From assembly GCF_033297395.1 (NCBI RefSeq), contig NW_027041824.1, forward strand, positions 2,440,628 through 2,504,627: a DNA stretch of 64,000 nt, read 5' to 3'. This DNA comes from Canariomyces notabilis. Taxonomy: Eukaryota; Ascomycota; Sordariomycetes; Sordariales; Chaetomiaceae. The translations under genes were made by a program, and so were the position numbers. Under the pieces are notes generated by a model. The model saw only the letters and a list, made by a program, of their open reading frames with translations. It did no database searches and was not told the origin of the DNA. Each line of letters opens with the position of its first letter. Position 1 is the stretch's first letter. Positions 9,901-21,164 of the stretch are shown piece by piece.

Positions 9901-12900
9901 ATGCCTCAAGCCCGCCCACCGAAACGACCCAGCGACGCCGGCGATGTCGTGCCCGACGGGGGCTCGGCGCCCAAGGTGAAGCTTGCACGCCTTGAGCGCG
10001 GGCCTGAAGACTTTTCAAGCGTGGTTAAAAGCAAGCTGCAATCATATACGCGTACAGGCCAGGCATGCGATCGATGCAAGGTGGGTGCACCCTGTCAGGC
10101 CAGTCCTAGGACAATCTCTATCTTCTTCAATCGCCCGTCCCATTGTCTGGGGGTGGCCGTTTCTCGCCCCGAAGAAACACCATGCCTCGGGTGTTGACAA
10201 TTGCTTTGCTTTCCAGGTCCGAAAAATTCGCTGCGATGCGCTCCCCGAGGGTTGTTCACACTGCGCCAATCAGAATCTCGAATGCTACGTGACGGATCGC
10301 GTCACGGGACGTACGGAGCGACGCGGATACTTGCAACAGCTCGAACGCGAGAAGGGTGCTATGTTGGTGCATATTCGTGAGCTCGAGCAGCTGCTCAGGA
10401 ATAATGGGGTTGAGGTAAGGCCCTGGCAGTGGCCCGGATACAACACCACCTACCCTCCCGGCTCCTCCTTCGACGCCCTGGGGAACCCCGTCCAAGACCC
10501 ATCGTCGAAGGATCAATGGCATCAGGTCGGCCTAGTGTGGGTCAAGAACAACGGCCGGCAAAAGACCCCGGCACACTCATCTGACTACAACCCGTGGGCG
10601 CTTGAAACCAGGCCTGCGGACAGTTATCTCGGCGTGTCTTCGGATAGCGCGCCTCTCAGTTCTATCAAGGGGACTACGCTGTCGATTCTTGGGACCACCA
10701 TTGATATAACGTCATTTGATGCTCCGGATATGGAGGAGCCTCCGCCGGGAACGCCCATTGGCTCGCCGCTGTACAACAAATCCGTCATGGCCTTCTTGCA
10801 GTCCACGCTGAACGTTAATCCGGCTATGGGCAATGTTGAACTGCCTTCAAGACTAGATGCCTTTACATACGCTGAATGGTACTTTCTGATGATATCCCCT
10901 TTTCTCCCAGTCCTCCACAAGCCTTCCTTTGACCAACTTGTAAGTCGACCTGCTCCTAGGCGTCAGCTCTGGCACCGCCACTGACAATCTGCAGTTGACG
11001 CGCATCTACGACGATCCAACCTTCAAACCGTCCGTACCAGAGTTGGTAATTGTCCATATGGTCTTTGCTACGATCTACTTCCAGTATGGCATCAGAAATC
11101 GCGAGGAACCAGAAAAGCACGCGCAGCTCAATGAGCTGTCAAACAAGCACTACCACTGGAGCTTGAGCAAATTTTTCGACTTGGCCATCTCGCAAACCGT
11201 GACTTCAGTCCAGGCCCTGGCCATGATCGTCTCACACACACGCAATTTCCCCAAACCTGGCTGTTCATCAACCATCGCCAACTATGCGTTGATGAAGGCC
11301 ATCGAGCTGAACCTGCACAGGGCCGTTAAAATACCTGGAGGCGGGACAAATCTGGAAAACGAGGTACGCAAAAGAGTATGGTGGGCCATACTGGGCGTCA
11401 TGGTCACCCTGAATGGCCGCCTCGGTAGGCCGATGCCGATCTCTGTTGAGGAGTTCGATACCGAGTTCCCGATTGCCATCAGGGACGAGCTTCTGGGAGA
11501 GGATGGCGTCCTAGACAGTTCTCAGATTGGCCATTGCAATTATCAAGTGGGCCTGATGGGATTCAAAGCGGTGCCCTTGTACATGGAGATGTACTCCAAG
11601 ATTTACAGCGTGCGGCGGGACCCCAGCAAGTACACTCAGGTGGTTCGGAAACTGGAAGCGGAGATGCAGAATCTGTTGGACAATATGCCCGACGAGCTCA
11701 AGGTGGAAAAGTGCCAGCCGGGGAGCCAGATCTTTGCTCTGTACACGCAAGCCTTCTGTCTCGAGTTCACATTATGCCTGAGACACCCTTCGGTTTGCAT
11801 GACTGATGACGCCAAGTTCTGCGCTGAGAATACGAGGATTAGTGAGGAAACGGCGAGGAAGCTTCTGAAAGTGGTTGCATCACTGCTGAAGATGAAGTCA
11901 TTGGACACAACATGGTACCAATTGGCAGTGTATGTTGCCGCCATCTTCACGTCACTCGTGGCACACTGGCAAAGACGATACGATACCACGGCATTCGAGA
12001 TTGCCACGCTGCGCGAAGAAATGGGCGTGTGGCTGAGCATCATTGGGGAAATTGGGCGTCTCCTCGGTAAGTGATGGTTGAGGATCGTCATGCTGCTCTT
12101 ACTGACAAAATGTAGGCACGGGCAACAGGCTTGCAGCCGAGATCAGCGCGATTATTGAACGAACCATTAGCTGGATTGAGCAAGACATGGGCCGTAAGCC
12201 TGGCTCTCAACCTGGCCAGACATCTGACGATAAGCGCCCGTCACCATCGTATCAGCAATCGTCCGTCAAACCCGAGCCGCAGCCAAGTAACACTCTTGTA
12301 TCCAGCGGCATGGGTTCGGCCGCTAGCGAACAACGCAACACTGGCACTGCCAACGGCAACAGCTTCTACGAGTCTGGGGGAGCTGCTACCGCGACGCCAT
12401 ATCCAGCGATGGGATATAGCGATCAGGCAACTGGGCGCCTCAGCGCGCATGGACATCAAAACGGGAATGGAATGAGTGCCAGCAACGCGTGCGACTCCTC
12501 TGGCGACTCGCAGTATCTTTATACTGCGGCATCAGCCGTGACGGCAGCGACGGCACCGAACGTCACAACGGCGGGCGAGCAAGCGGCTTCGGCGCAGAAT
12601 CCTCTTGTAGCTTTCGCCTCACAAGCAACGCAACACGTCACCGGACAGGGGCAAGATCACTGGCCGTCGCAGCCTCACCTCATGGCACACAATCCCGGGT
12701 CTGCAAACCCATGGCATGACTGGACAGCTGCGATTGCCGACAGTCAGGACCGATACAGCGCCAATGCTCTCCTCACTCTGGGTTCGGGGCGGCCCGGAGC
12801 CGTCGGTGCCGGGGGAGTAGTCGACCATATCGGTCAGGGGGAAAGCATGGGCGTTGGAAATGTGGGTAACTCGCACTCGGGACAGTGGCCGCTCTTGTTG

Positions 12901-12933
12901 TTCGACGGGAGTGGCGCTGTGAGCGGTGCCTAA
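9901..12933 (+). CDS. Zn(II)2Cys6 transcription factor with fungal_trans domain
   Basis: Four exons (9901-10080, 10217-10939, 10995-12066, 12116-12933) join to a 930-residue protein; all donors are GTGGGT or GTAAGT. The binuclear zinc cluster is complete: C56-X2-C59-X6-C66-X6-C73-X2-C76-X6-C83. It is followed by a linker and a short coiled coil (YLQQLEREKGAMLVHIRELEQLL) that probably mediates dimerisation. The first intron splits the cluster between C59 and C66. The middle region (about 300-660) has the fungal-specific regulatory-domain pattern, including YALMKAIELNLHRAV and RKRVWWAILGVMVTLNGRLGRP. The C-terminal 250 residues are Ser/Gly/Ala/Gln-rich and probably activating. Nuclear DNA-binding regulator by family; its targets cannot be read from the sequence. 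The cluster somewhat recalls RosA/NosA-type developmental regulators, but that is only an impression. Confidence 0.9.
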
Positions 12934-14453
12934 GCTTAATTTTTCTTTTGTTCTTTCCACCATACACCCGTCTGAAAGATGGTGTTCCCGAGAAAACTGC
13001 TTCTTTTCCTTCTTTTCAGCATGAGATTGCATGTTGATGGGCTTCACACATGTTCCAGGCCCGGGCCTCTTTTATACTTATGCGACGGATCCGACTGTAT
13101 GGTTTGATGCCCGGGCCTCTCTATACTTGGTAAAGGGACTGGTGAGCGGTGGAGTTGGGGTCTGGAGTCTGAGGATCAAAAGAGGACATTATACTTGTTG
13201 TGCCTTTTCAGAGCTACCCGGCGTTCCCCTTTTTTCTAGATGTTACATGTCCTTGGCGACTCGGACACGGTATATAGTATAACTAGGTAATCACCTTGTT
13301 TGCGTTGGGGTTCATCTTATTATACGAGAAACTACTGCTATCCCTAGGTAAAGGTTGCTTTTGGGTCGAGCATAATTGAGCGGAAGACAACATCGGTATG
13401 CGAGTTTATGATGTGGCCGTCGCTCGAGATGGTCCCTCAATGTTAGTGATAACCGAGTAAGCTTTAATTTTGTAGTGTTCACCTCGTCCTATTGAGTGAT
13501 TAAGCCTTGGTGATCGGTGAAGCCGTTGATTACTGGTCATTACTTGAGAGTAGCAAAGATGATGGACACAACACGATACGGAGGTACAGTAACATGGACG
13601 TAGGCCCACAATTCTAGTTAGTTCATCCAATAAAATTCGGCGAAAGGAGGAGGTATTTTACAGTGTACAGTACAGGACTTACATACGATGATACGAAACA
13701 TACGGAGTGCGGATACACTCGTAAACAACTTACGTATTAGCGGGCCCCCTTTTCGAACAAAAGAGCTCTCTTGCCAAGAGAAACGACTTCTAACGTCTCA
13801 GTTGGGGGAGACTTAACTCGGGGGCGTTCTGGCTGGACAACGTGGACATCCATTATTAGCAGCCGCTTTCTAAGTCGATGATGGGGATACCTATCGATTT
13901 CCAACGCTGAACCATTTGCTGCTGCGGGTGCCGATGCAGCGATGCATTTCCACTCACCCTGCATTGACGGGGGCTGCACAAGCTCTCGGAACCGCCTAAA
14001 AGGAGCTCCGCAACGACCCCTGATCCAACCCATCCCCGAAATGTCTCTTGTAATTTGAGACACGACGCATTTTTATAAGGTGGCACCACGAGCACCGCGT
14101 TCGTCGCACCCTTTCGGCTCTGTCTTCATCAACTCAGCACGACACGACCCGCCGTCAAGCGTTCAAATCCCCAATTCTTTTTTGTAGATACGAAATACCT
14201 GGACACGAATAAGTTTGCTTAGCTCCATTCCGCCGATTCCATTGGCTCGGAGGAGCTGCGAGCTAGATAGGCACACCTGCCGACAGTCCGACGAACCTTG
14301 GAGCCCAAAAAAGGGGCGCTTTGGCACCTGCTGGCGAGTTTGGGCTCTTGACGGGGACATCGTGGAACTGGTTGCACCTTCCGCTGCATCTTCTGCGTCG
14401 CCGACCGAACCTAATCCCACAACTTCCTGGGTATTGTCCCGCAACCTGCAACC
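12934..14453. promoter_or_regulatory. intergenic region with promoter of the downstream gene
   Basis: 1.5 kb without a supported gene. The 3' part has a TATA-like TTTTTATAAGG at about 14070, roughly 380 nt before the next ATG, and C/T-rich leader sequence. Near 13060-13125 the words CCCGGGCCTCT and TATACTT occur twice, 50-odd bases apart. The longest minus-strand frames here open at GTG and look non-coding. Confidence 0.4.
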
Positions 14454-16340
14454 ATGAGCGCGGTTAAGAACCTGCGGGCTATGTTTGAGCAGAAGGGGGA
14501 GACCAGTCCTCCGGACCGAGGCAGGTCACCAGGACTCCCATTCGGTAAGCTGCTTTCACTCATCTTTGAAACGTCTCATCGCGTCACTTCTCACTCGGGC
14601 CTGCCAGCGGTTATCCGAATTGAGTATCCTTCGCTAACACTTCAATCAGTCGCCGGTGCGGAATCCCCAAGGCCTCTCTCGAAAGTCCGGACAAGCTTCA
14701 TCGCAGTAGCGAAAGACGGAATGATAGGCCTCCAACGTGAAGGGAGCCAGGATTCCCTGTCCGCAACGCGTAAGCTCAGCGGTGACAGTAACGCATCAGC
14801 ACCCAACGGCGAGGCCGAGAACTCCAATACACCAGACAAGATGAGCGAAACGCCTGCCAAGACGAATCTCAAGGATCAGCCTATTCCCGAATCCTCGCGA
14901 CCAGATTCCGGAAGTAAAGATGCAGCTCGACCCACTGAGGGAACACATATGGCCAAGGCCGGGACATCAACCGCTAGTGAGGCAGAGGCGAAGAGGCAGG
15001 TAACAAGCAAATCGGCAGTGGAGGAATTGTCTTCCACAAACGCGGGGGCGACGCAGCGCGAGGCGGGAGCTACGAATGGATCGAGTGGCGGGAAAGATGG
15101 GGAAAAGGTCGAAAAGGAAAGCTCCAAGTCGGCCACGCGCACAACGAAGCCCCCTCCGAAACCTCTCGCCGCTGCGACGGCGAACAAGCCGGCAGCCAAA
15201 CCAGGAGAACCGCCTGCGACTAGCAAGGCGCCGAAGAGCCCTGCGGAGACTTCAGCGCCAAATCCGTCGGTCAAGAAGACACCCGAAAGGAGGGCGCAGC
15301 AGTCAGACAAGACCATTACCCCTCGAGCGACTCCAAGCGCGAAGGCTACAGCCGCCTCTTCTGCCAAAAAGGTACCAGTCGTGGCGTCTCCATCGGGCAC
15401 CGGCTTTGTCAAACCTCGACCCAAGTCCCCGACCCGACCTGTCAAACTTCCCCCAAGCCTAACGACACATACGGCTGCCTCAGGGTCCAAAATCAATGCT
15501 CCGCGTCAGTCCTTGTCTCGTGCGAGCGGCAATACTCAAGCGGCAGAGTCACATGGACGGGCACCAAGCAGAGCGAGCGTTTCGACCGCGGGCGTAGTGT
15601 GCAAGCCGCTGGCAAGCAAAGGTCTCAAGCGGCAAAACTCGACGATAGGCCGACCACGGCCAAGCTTGGGGCCACCGCCCAAACAAGCCGCAAAAGACCA
15701 TCCGCCAACGAAGAGAGAAAGAGAAGTTGACGAGGGATTTCTCGCTCGCATGATGCGCCCCACCCAGGCATCTGCGTCCAAAGTCGCAGAAAAGGTTCAA
15801 ACAACTTCACCCCGGAGAGCGGCAGTCCCCGCAACGAAGAAGACGGCGGCAGTGAAACCGATGAAGAAGACTGCATCTAACCCCACGAGGACCGCTCCGT
15901 CTTCGGCCCAGTCGCACGGTTCACCTGCTCAGCAGATAGCACCAACTGCCGAGCATGCCACTACCGCTAACGAAATAGTCGAAATTGCGAAGGCCAGCGA
16001 CGGTGGGGTCACGCTACCCAGTGAAGCTAACCAGCAAGACGCATCCGAGGAGATGGCGCCCGTTGCAGAGCAAAGCAAGACCTCTGAGGGAGTAGATGAT
16101 GCCGATGGGAAGGGTGAAGGAAGCACCCTCTCCGAACCCTCAGAAGCCGCCGGCAAGCTGGCACCGAGCTTGATGCCAAAGGGTCCTGAACCTGAGTTGG
16201 CTCTGACTCCCGAGCCAGCAACCAACGGCCATCACGAGGAAATTGAGGGCGCCTCGCCGGCGAAAATGGAGGCCTCGTCTGCCGATGCCGGTGCTGCCGT
16301 TGAGACTGCAGACAGCCAAGAGGTGGAGGTTACAAACTGA
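14454..16340 (+). CDS. intrinsically disordered Ser/Ala/Lys/Pro-rich fungal protein
   Basis: Exons 14454-14544 and 14650-16340 give 593 residues. The intron 14545-14649 (GTAAGC..AATCAG, 105 nt) is a multiple of three and stop-free, so an intron-retained form of 628 residues could also be read. The N-terminal block MSAVKNLRAMFEQKGE followed by SPPDRGRSPG and KVRTSFIAV looks like the conserved segment of a fungal family of large disordered proteins. The rest is low-complexity: repeated TTKPPPKP, KKTPE and PSAKATAASS-type runs, with a basic middle and an acidic C-terminus (LTPEPATNGHHEEIEG). No enzymatic motif, signal peptide or membrane segment. Function unknown; the composition would fit a scaffold or cytoskeleton- or nucleus-associated protein, but this is inference. 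Confidence 0.8.
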   Translation: MSAVKNLRAMFEQKGETSPPDRGRSPGLPFGKLLSLIFETSHRVTSHSGLPAVIRIEYPSLTLQSVAGAESPRPLSKVRTSFIAVAKDGMIGLQREGSQDSLSATRKLSGDSNASAPNGEAENSNTPDKMSETPAKTNLKDQPIPESSRPDSGSKDAARPTEGTHMAKAGTSTASEAEAKRQVTSKSAVEELSSTNAGATQREAGATNGSSGGKDGEKVEKESSKSATRTTKPPPKPLAAATANKPAAKPGEPPATSKAPKSPAETSAPNPSVKKTPERRAQQSDKTITPRATPSAKATAASSAKKVPVVASPSGTGFVKPRPKSPTRPVKLPPSLTTHTAASGSKINAPRQSLSRASGNTQAAESHGRAPSRASVSTAGVVCKPLASKGLKRQNSTIGRPRPSLGPPPKQAAKDHPPTKREREVDEGFLARMMRPTQASASKVAEKVQTTSPRRAAVPATKKTAAVKPMKKTASNPTRTAPSSAQSHGSPAQQIAPTAEHATTANEIVEIAKASDGGVTLPSEANQQDASEEMAPVAEQSKTSEGVDDADGKGEGSTLSEPSEAAGKLAPSLMPKGPEPELALTPEPATNGHHEEIEGASPAKMEASSADAGAAVETADSQEVEVTN

Positions 16341-16922
16341 GGCGACAGTCGGTTTGAATAACGCATAGCAAAAAGTACTTATGCAGCAACTTTGTATCCT
16401 TTTTATTCTTATTCCTATCTACTTAGTTGTTTTTTTATTCTGTCAGCACTTTAGCACGAGGGTGCAGCGTTTGTTTAGGAACTCCCAAGTTTTATGATAC
16501 CTGATGGGGAGTGGACGGGCACTGTTTATGGGGAGTTTCTCGGAGGTGTGTAGGTAGACATAGTTGGCCACCTGGCGTCTTAGATCAAGACGTATATTTT
16601 GTTTTTTACAACCTGAACGAGGCACGCGGCGAAACGCGTGGTACGATATGATACAGCTAGCGGATAACTCCTGTCTATGGAACCGCACCACCTCTCAAGA
16701 TAAGAAGCTGACTGTCCGTCTCGGTGAATACCAATACTCCACGCCAGTATACACCAACATCGCGTTTTGTAACTGCCAGACTGACTGTCGCCAATCCATA
16801 TCGTACAGAGCCTCCACTTCCAACAGTCTCCAATCAGCAGCTTAACAATCACTTTCTTATCCCTCCGCCCATTCATCCCTGTTCACGTTATTTTCTCCCT
16901 AGACCGTCGCTCATTATCATCA
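16341..16922. other. convergent 3' region
   Basis: Interval between the 3' ends of two convergent genes. T-rich stretches (about 16395-16440) and several TATT words could serve 3'-end formation. No gene supported. Confidence 0.4.
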
Positions 16923-17408
16923 TCATGATACCCGGCAGAGCACCAGCCCGCCCACCTTCCTCTCCAACGCCTCCCTCACCTCCAGTACACCACGATCGGT
17001 GCTCACAAACAGCGTCTCGCCCAGCGTCAATCCCTTGATGGAACCCACGGGGAAACCCCTAGCAACCCGGCCCAGCTCCTGCGCGGTGGCCGTCACGAGC
17101 CGCGAAGGCCGCGAGATGGGCTGCACCTTGCGAATCACGGGCTCGTTGTTCCAGTACTTGAGCCCCAGCCACAGCCGGCGCGTGGCCACGTTGGCCGACG
17201 TCACGGGCTCGGTTTCCAGCAGCGAGAGGGCTTCGGTCGGAGGCGGGCTGGGCCCGCCCCGTGTCACGCTGCTGAGCAGACCCGCCCGGTGCATGGCAAG
17301 CGCCAGGCGCAGGTTGTATTTGGTGTTGGGAACAGAGGTGAGGCCTAGCCGGGCGCGTGTTGCGTTCTGCAGGTGGCTGCATGTGTTTGTGATGGTGAGG
17401 ATTCCCAT
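16923..17408 (-). CDS. MRPS8: mitochondrial small-subunit ribosomal protein uS8m
   Basis: Single exon, 161 residues, start in good context (CCAAGATGG). The C-terminal half carries the S8 hallmarks: a strand pair before RLWLGLKYWNNEPVI, then RLVTATAQELGRVARG, and the family-typical ending TLGETLFVSTDRGVLEVREAL plus VGGLVLCRV. uS8 binds the central domain of small-subunit rRNA early in assembly. The N-terminal segment (MGILTITNTCSHLQNATRAR) is basic and helical, compatible with mitochondrial import and matching the N-terminal S8 helix. The length suits fungal S8m (yeast about 155 residues). Confidence 0.93.
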   Translation of the reverse strand: MGILTITNTCSHLQNATRARLGLTSVPNTKYNLRLALAMHRAGLLSSVTRGGPSPPPTEALSLLETEPVTSANVATRRLWLGLKYWNNEPVIRKVQPISRPSRLVTATAQELGRVARGFPVGSIKGLTLGETLFVSTDRGVLEVREALERKVGGLVLCRVS

Positions 17409-18458
17409 CTTGGGTGGGTTGGTTGGGTTTTCCCTCGTACGAATTGGGTCGTTTGGTTGGTTGGTTCGGCCGGAAAGGGGTTTGACGTCGAAGGCGAACG
17501 CCTCGAGGGATCAAGAGGGGCTTCCCCTTTATTCGCTCGGGGTCTGGAGTCGGAGGATGGATGTATGTGGTGGTTTTGCTGGGTGATTGTTAGATGTGGA
17601 AGGACAGCGCATTACAACTGGACGAGTATTGTAGCTGGGAGAGCAACTTACTGTTGACCTCGGCGTTTGCTTGTGTCACCCAGATGGGTATCGTTCTCGG
17701 CTTTGCTTTCTTGGTCGTGATTCCTTCGCACAAGGCCAAAGTCGCGAAATGGGCTTTGCAGTTCGAGGTTCGGCACCTGCCGTCTCCAGTCAAAAAATTT
17801 GGCGGGCCGATGGGGCATCCCATGTGTTGCAAGGATCCATCGCCCAACCCCCAACCCATGCACCTTGCGAGGTATTACGCACGGGCCAGCGGACCTTTAA
17901 GCGCCTGGGTGGGGTTCAGTGCACCTCAATCCCACCCAAAACGCCACGGCCTGAAGCCCGTTACGTGCCGTTCCTCACGCTTGAATCCGGCTCAATGGCC
18001 CAATCCCGAGTGGGATCACCACTTTTTGAAGAAAGCCTGATTTGACAGAAGCCTGTCATTGAATAGGGACTGCGCGTGGGGCAGGTGAACCCAGCAACGC
18101 CATGGGCTCATGCAGCAGGGGTTTAGTAGTGTATGTACATAGCTCCTGGGCCTGGCAGGAATGGCATTCACGCCCAGCATGTGCCCCTCACATCTCAGCA
18201 ACCATCATCTTTCTCCCGATGGTTTCTACTTTTCTTTACTCTCCTACTCCGGCTTGTATTCCTAGTTGCGACTGCGCTCAGAGCCAGACCAGCTGTCTCC
18301 CTTCAGTCAGCCCTGCTTTCCCTTTCCTACCTCTTGCGTCAGCGTCTACCAGCTCCTGCGTTCCACAGCTCCTCCTGCTGTCTGCTGTGTCACCAGGAGC
18401 TTCCCCTCATTTTCCTTGTCCTAGCTACTGAACATCTCGCAGTTTTGGAGCCCAGGCA
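17409..18458. promoter_or_regulatory. divergent promoter region (MRPS8 / proline-rich gene)
   Basis: Just over 1 kb between divergent starts. Near MRPS8 it has repeated GGTTGG/GGGTTGG words on the plus strand (about 17410-17465). Near the plus-strand gene it is strongly pyrimidine-rich (about 18200-18430), as in long fungal 5' leaders. No gene supported. Confidence 0.45.
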
Positions 18459-19944
18459 ATGATGGCTGCGAGGCCGGGAGAAGACAATGTGGCCACACTG
18501 TGAGTTTGTTTGCCATGGCTCGACTCTGGACCTCGAGCTATACGAAGCGGGTTGGAGGGTTGGACTGACAGCTGTGTCTGAAGCTACGGGGACATCCATT
18601 ATTTTTACGGGCCACCGACAGACCAGCCACCCCATCACAGATTCGACAAGAGCTCATACGTCTACTTGTTTGAGGATGCAAATCAAGGTCGTGCCCGCCT
18701 AGAGATTGCAAACAATCCGGGTACGGATGATCAAGATGCTTTTGATGGCTGTATGCTGCTGCCTTTTCTCTCAACCGCCGAACGCAAGCAGAGCTGACAG
18801 GCCGTGCTTGATCGCCTCAGATCTCGACCGAGTTCACCTGCGGTATTCGTACAAGCACACTTGCCTTGTGTCACTGACCGTGGGCGACGTGGAGGGTCAT
18901 GACGAGTGGCATCTGCCGACCTATGATCCTCATAATCAGAACAAGTACCATTACAAGCTCCACTCACTTGACATCTACTTCTGGACTCCTCAAGATGCGG
19001 TGCACTTCGTCAATGCCATCAGACGTGTGCTTCCTCCGGCACAATGCGAGGTGCTGGATGAGCCAGGACCGCCACCTCGCCAGTCGGCCGATGTCAGCTC
19101 TGTAGTGCAGAAGCTCGAAAAGGCTGCCATCTCTGACCCCGACTTGGTCCCGACACCCCCTTCAGCGGTGCAGCCCAACAATACTGCGCTCCCAACCTTC
19201 CCCGGTCCCCCTGTCTCAGCAGTTGCCGGCACCGGAAACCCTACGCCCCCTCCTCCTCCTCCTCCTCAGCAATTTGCGCCTATAGCTTACAATCCCGCGG
19301 CGCCACCCGCCCCCGAGCAAGTCCGGCACCGCGAGAAGACACCGCCTCCCGAAGACGTCCCCGTAAACCCTCTGCACCAGACACTCGCGAACGACGCTCA
19401 GACACCCTTTTCTCCGGGTCTGGTGCCCAGTGGCGTCGGTCCCCTTAGCCCGGGCGTCCCACCTCCTAACCTTCATCATCCCCCCGGCGCTCCTTCCTTC
19501 CCAGGGCCGCCTCAGCATAGTGTCACGTCCCCCGGTTTTGCGCCCCAAGGGTTTGGTTATCTAGGCGGGCACCCGGGAGGCTTGTCGCAGCACCCGCCTG
19601 CCCACCCGGGCATCGCGCGTGCTGCGACGATGCCAGCCCATGCGTTTGCAAGCCCGCTGGCAAGTCCGGTGCTGGCGAGTCCTTACGGAGCGGGGACATT
19701 CCCGGGACATGCGCAGTACGTGCCTGGAGCTGCGCACACGCCGACCCCTCCAACTGGCGGGGTAGCCGTGCCGCCTCCTCCTGGGCAGGGCCCAAGTGAA
19801 TATGCGGTGCACCAGCAGTTCTACGTCCCAGAGAGCCAGTATAAGCCAAAGCAGGAGGTTAAGGGCAAGCTTGAGGAAGGGGCTGGGAAGTTGGAGAAAG
19901 GGGTTACGGGAATGCTGAAGAGAATCGAGAAGAGATTTGGGTAA
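18459..19944 (+). CDS. proline-rich protein with conserved N-terminal domain
   Basis: Three exons (18459-18499, 18584-18720, 18821-19944) encode 433 residues. The second intron's acceptor was placed at CCTCAG (18820), the only one that keeps the frame and gives the continuous sequence NNPDLDRVHLRYSYKH. The first about 150 residues form a compact domain (LYGDIHYFYGPPTDQPP, YVYLFEDANQGRARLEI, LHSLDIYFWTPQDAVHF) whose alternation of strands and a final helix resembles a PH-like fold. Residues about 160-380 are a Pro/Gly/Ala-rich region with polyproline. The C-terminus is a charged helical tail (VKGKLEEGAGKLEKGVTG). No signal peptide. I do not recognise a named family; a role as an adaptor for SH3- or WW-type partners is inference from the polyproline. 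Confidence 0.82.
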
Positions 19945-20312
19945 CGGGTTGCGTGGTCAGTTCTGAGTTTGCTGGAACGTCTGTGACTAGACAAGGCGAA
20001 CAATGGAGTTTCTAATTTTGACCAAGACTTGGTTGCCAAAAGTACTCGAGAAGTTTTTTTGTCTGTAAGCGGACGAGGGCTAACGTTCCAGGACCAGGGA
20101 CCAGCGCAAAAAGTTAAGACAGCAAACCTTTACTGTGGGTAATTTGTTTTCCGTACCTCGTAACTCCGTAAACAATGCATTCAAGAACACTTCGGGTATC
20201 CCCGTGGCCGGATCAACCAAGGACGAACCTAAGGGCCTAGCTTCAAGTGATCCGCGAGAACCGTACGGGAAGCCCTTCCCAAGCAGGTCTTCCTCCGGAG
20301 ATGCATCAATCC
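19945..20312. other. convergent 3' region
   Basis: 368 nt between convergent genes. It holds a T-tract at about 20053-20060 and no supported gene. Confidence 0.4.
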
Positions 20313-21164
20313 TCACCAAGTAAACGCCTCCTTGCCCTTAGCCTTCACGGCGGCCAGTCTCGTCTCTTTCTCTCTCCTCGGTCTGTCCCCTTCCCACTCG
20401 CCGCCGCCGCCGCCGCCGTCGCCTCCTCCTTCCCTCCCAGCGCCGTCGTCGTCTTTCAGCACCTCCCAATCAACCCCATACCGATCCGCCTCCTGACGCA
20501 AAATGGCGCCCCACTTCTTCAGCAACGGATGCGCGGCCGCCACGTCCGCAAACACCACCTCCCCGTCCGTCCCCGTCCCATCAAACCCAGAATGAGTAAG
20601 GGGGACCTCATACGCCCAATTCCCATCCGCAGCCCAGTACTCGGCCGCAAAGACACCTTGCACACTAAGCTCGCGCCGCGCCTCGGCAAGGAGGGAACTC
20701 AGCCGGGCTGACTCTGACTCAGGCTCCGCGCAGTATTCGCGCGGGTGCTGGGGCTGTGAGAACGACGAGAGAGCGTGCAGCCCAACGGCGGCGGCCAGGC
20801 CCTCGAGCACCCCCAACAACTGGCCCGCGCGCGCCCCGATGGTGGCGCCCAGCCCAAACCCTTCGTCAAACCCGGCCTGCGCCGCCGCGGACCGCCCCGC
20901 CGCGCTGCCGTCGCGGTAGCCTGCTGTTGAGTGGGCCTGGCGCAGGCGGGGCATGTCGCTTATCACGGCGGCCGCTTGGGCCCATTGTTGTGAATGAAGC
21001 TGGGTGGTGGTGATGATGGTGCTGGGATTGTTGTTGGAGGAGACCTCGTCGTCATCGGCCCAGACGTCGTCTAGTGTTTCGATCATCTGGGACTGCTGTT
21101 CGTGAGGGAAAGAAGGAGTGGTGTCTGGCTGGGCGTTTGCAGGCGTGGGATTGTGCGAGGTCAT
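20313..21164 (-). CDS. YAE1: Yae1-family protein (Fe-S adaptor for ABCE1/Rli1)
   Basis: 283 residues. The start was set at 21164 because CTCACCATGA is an ideal fungal context and the conserved part follows soon after; upstream in-frame ATGs lie in His/Gln/Pro-rich sequence. The N-terminal motif DDVWADDDE and the glycine ladder starting HSTAGYRDGSAAGR, with Gly every fourth residue through GLGATIGARAGQLLGVLEG, are the deca-GX3 Yae1 signature. In yeast, Yae1 and Lto1 bridge Rli1 to the cytosolic Fe-S targeting complex, enabling Fe-S insertion into the ribosome-recycling ABC protein. The fungal product is about twice the yeast length because of a C-terminal extension including a Gly/Glu/Asp-rich run encoded by an imperfect GCC repeat near 20400-20420. 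The partner gene is not in this window. Confidence 0.88.
   Translation of the reverse strand: MTSHNPTPANAQPDTTPSFPHEQQSQMIETLDDVWADDDEVSSNNNPSTIITTTQLHSQQWAQAAAVISDMPRLRQAHSTAGYRDGSAAGRSAAAQAGFDEGFGLGATIGARAGQLLGVLEGLAAAVGLHALSSFSQPQHPREYCAEPESESARLSSLLAEARRELSVQGVFAAEYWAADGNWAYEVPLTHSGFDGTGTDGEVVFADVAAAHPLLKKWGAILRQEADRYGVDWEVLKDDDGAGREGGGDGGGGGGEWEGDRPRREKETRLAAVKAKGKEAFTW

Noticed and set aside
13737..14063. 108-codon minus-strand open frame
   Set aside because: Start is GTG, in the promoter region of the next gene, with an equally open overlapping frame.
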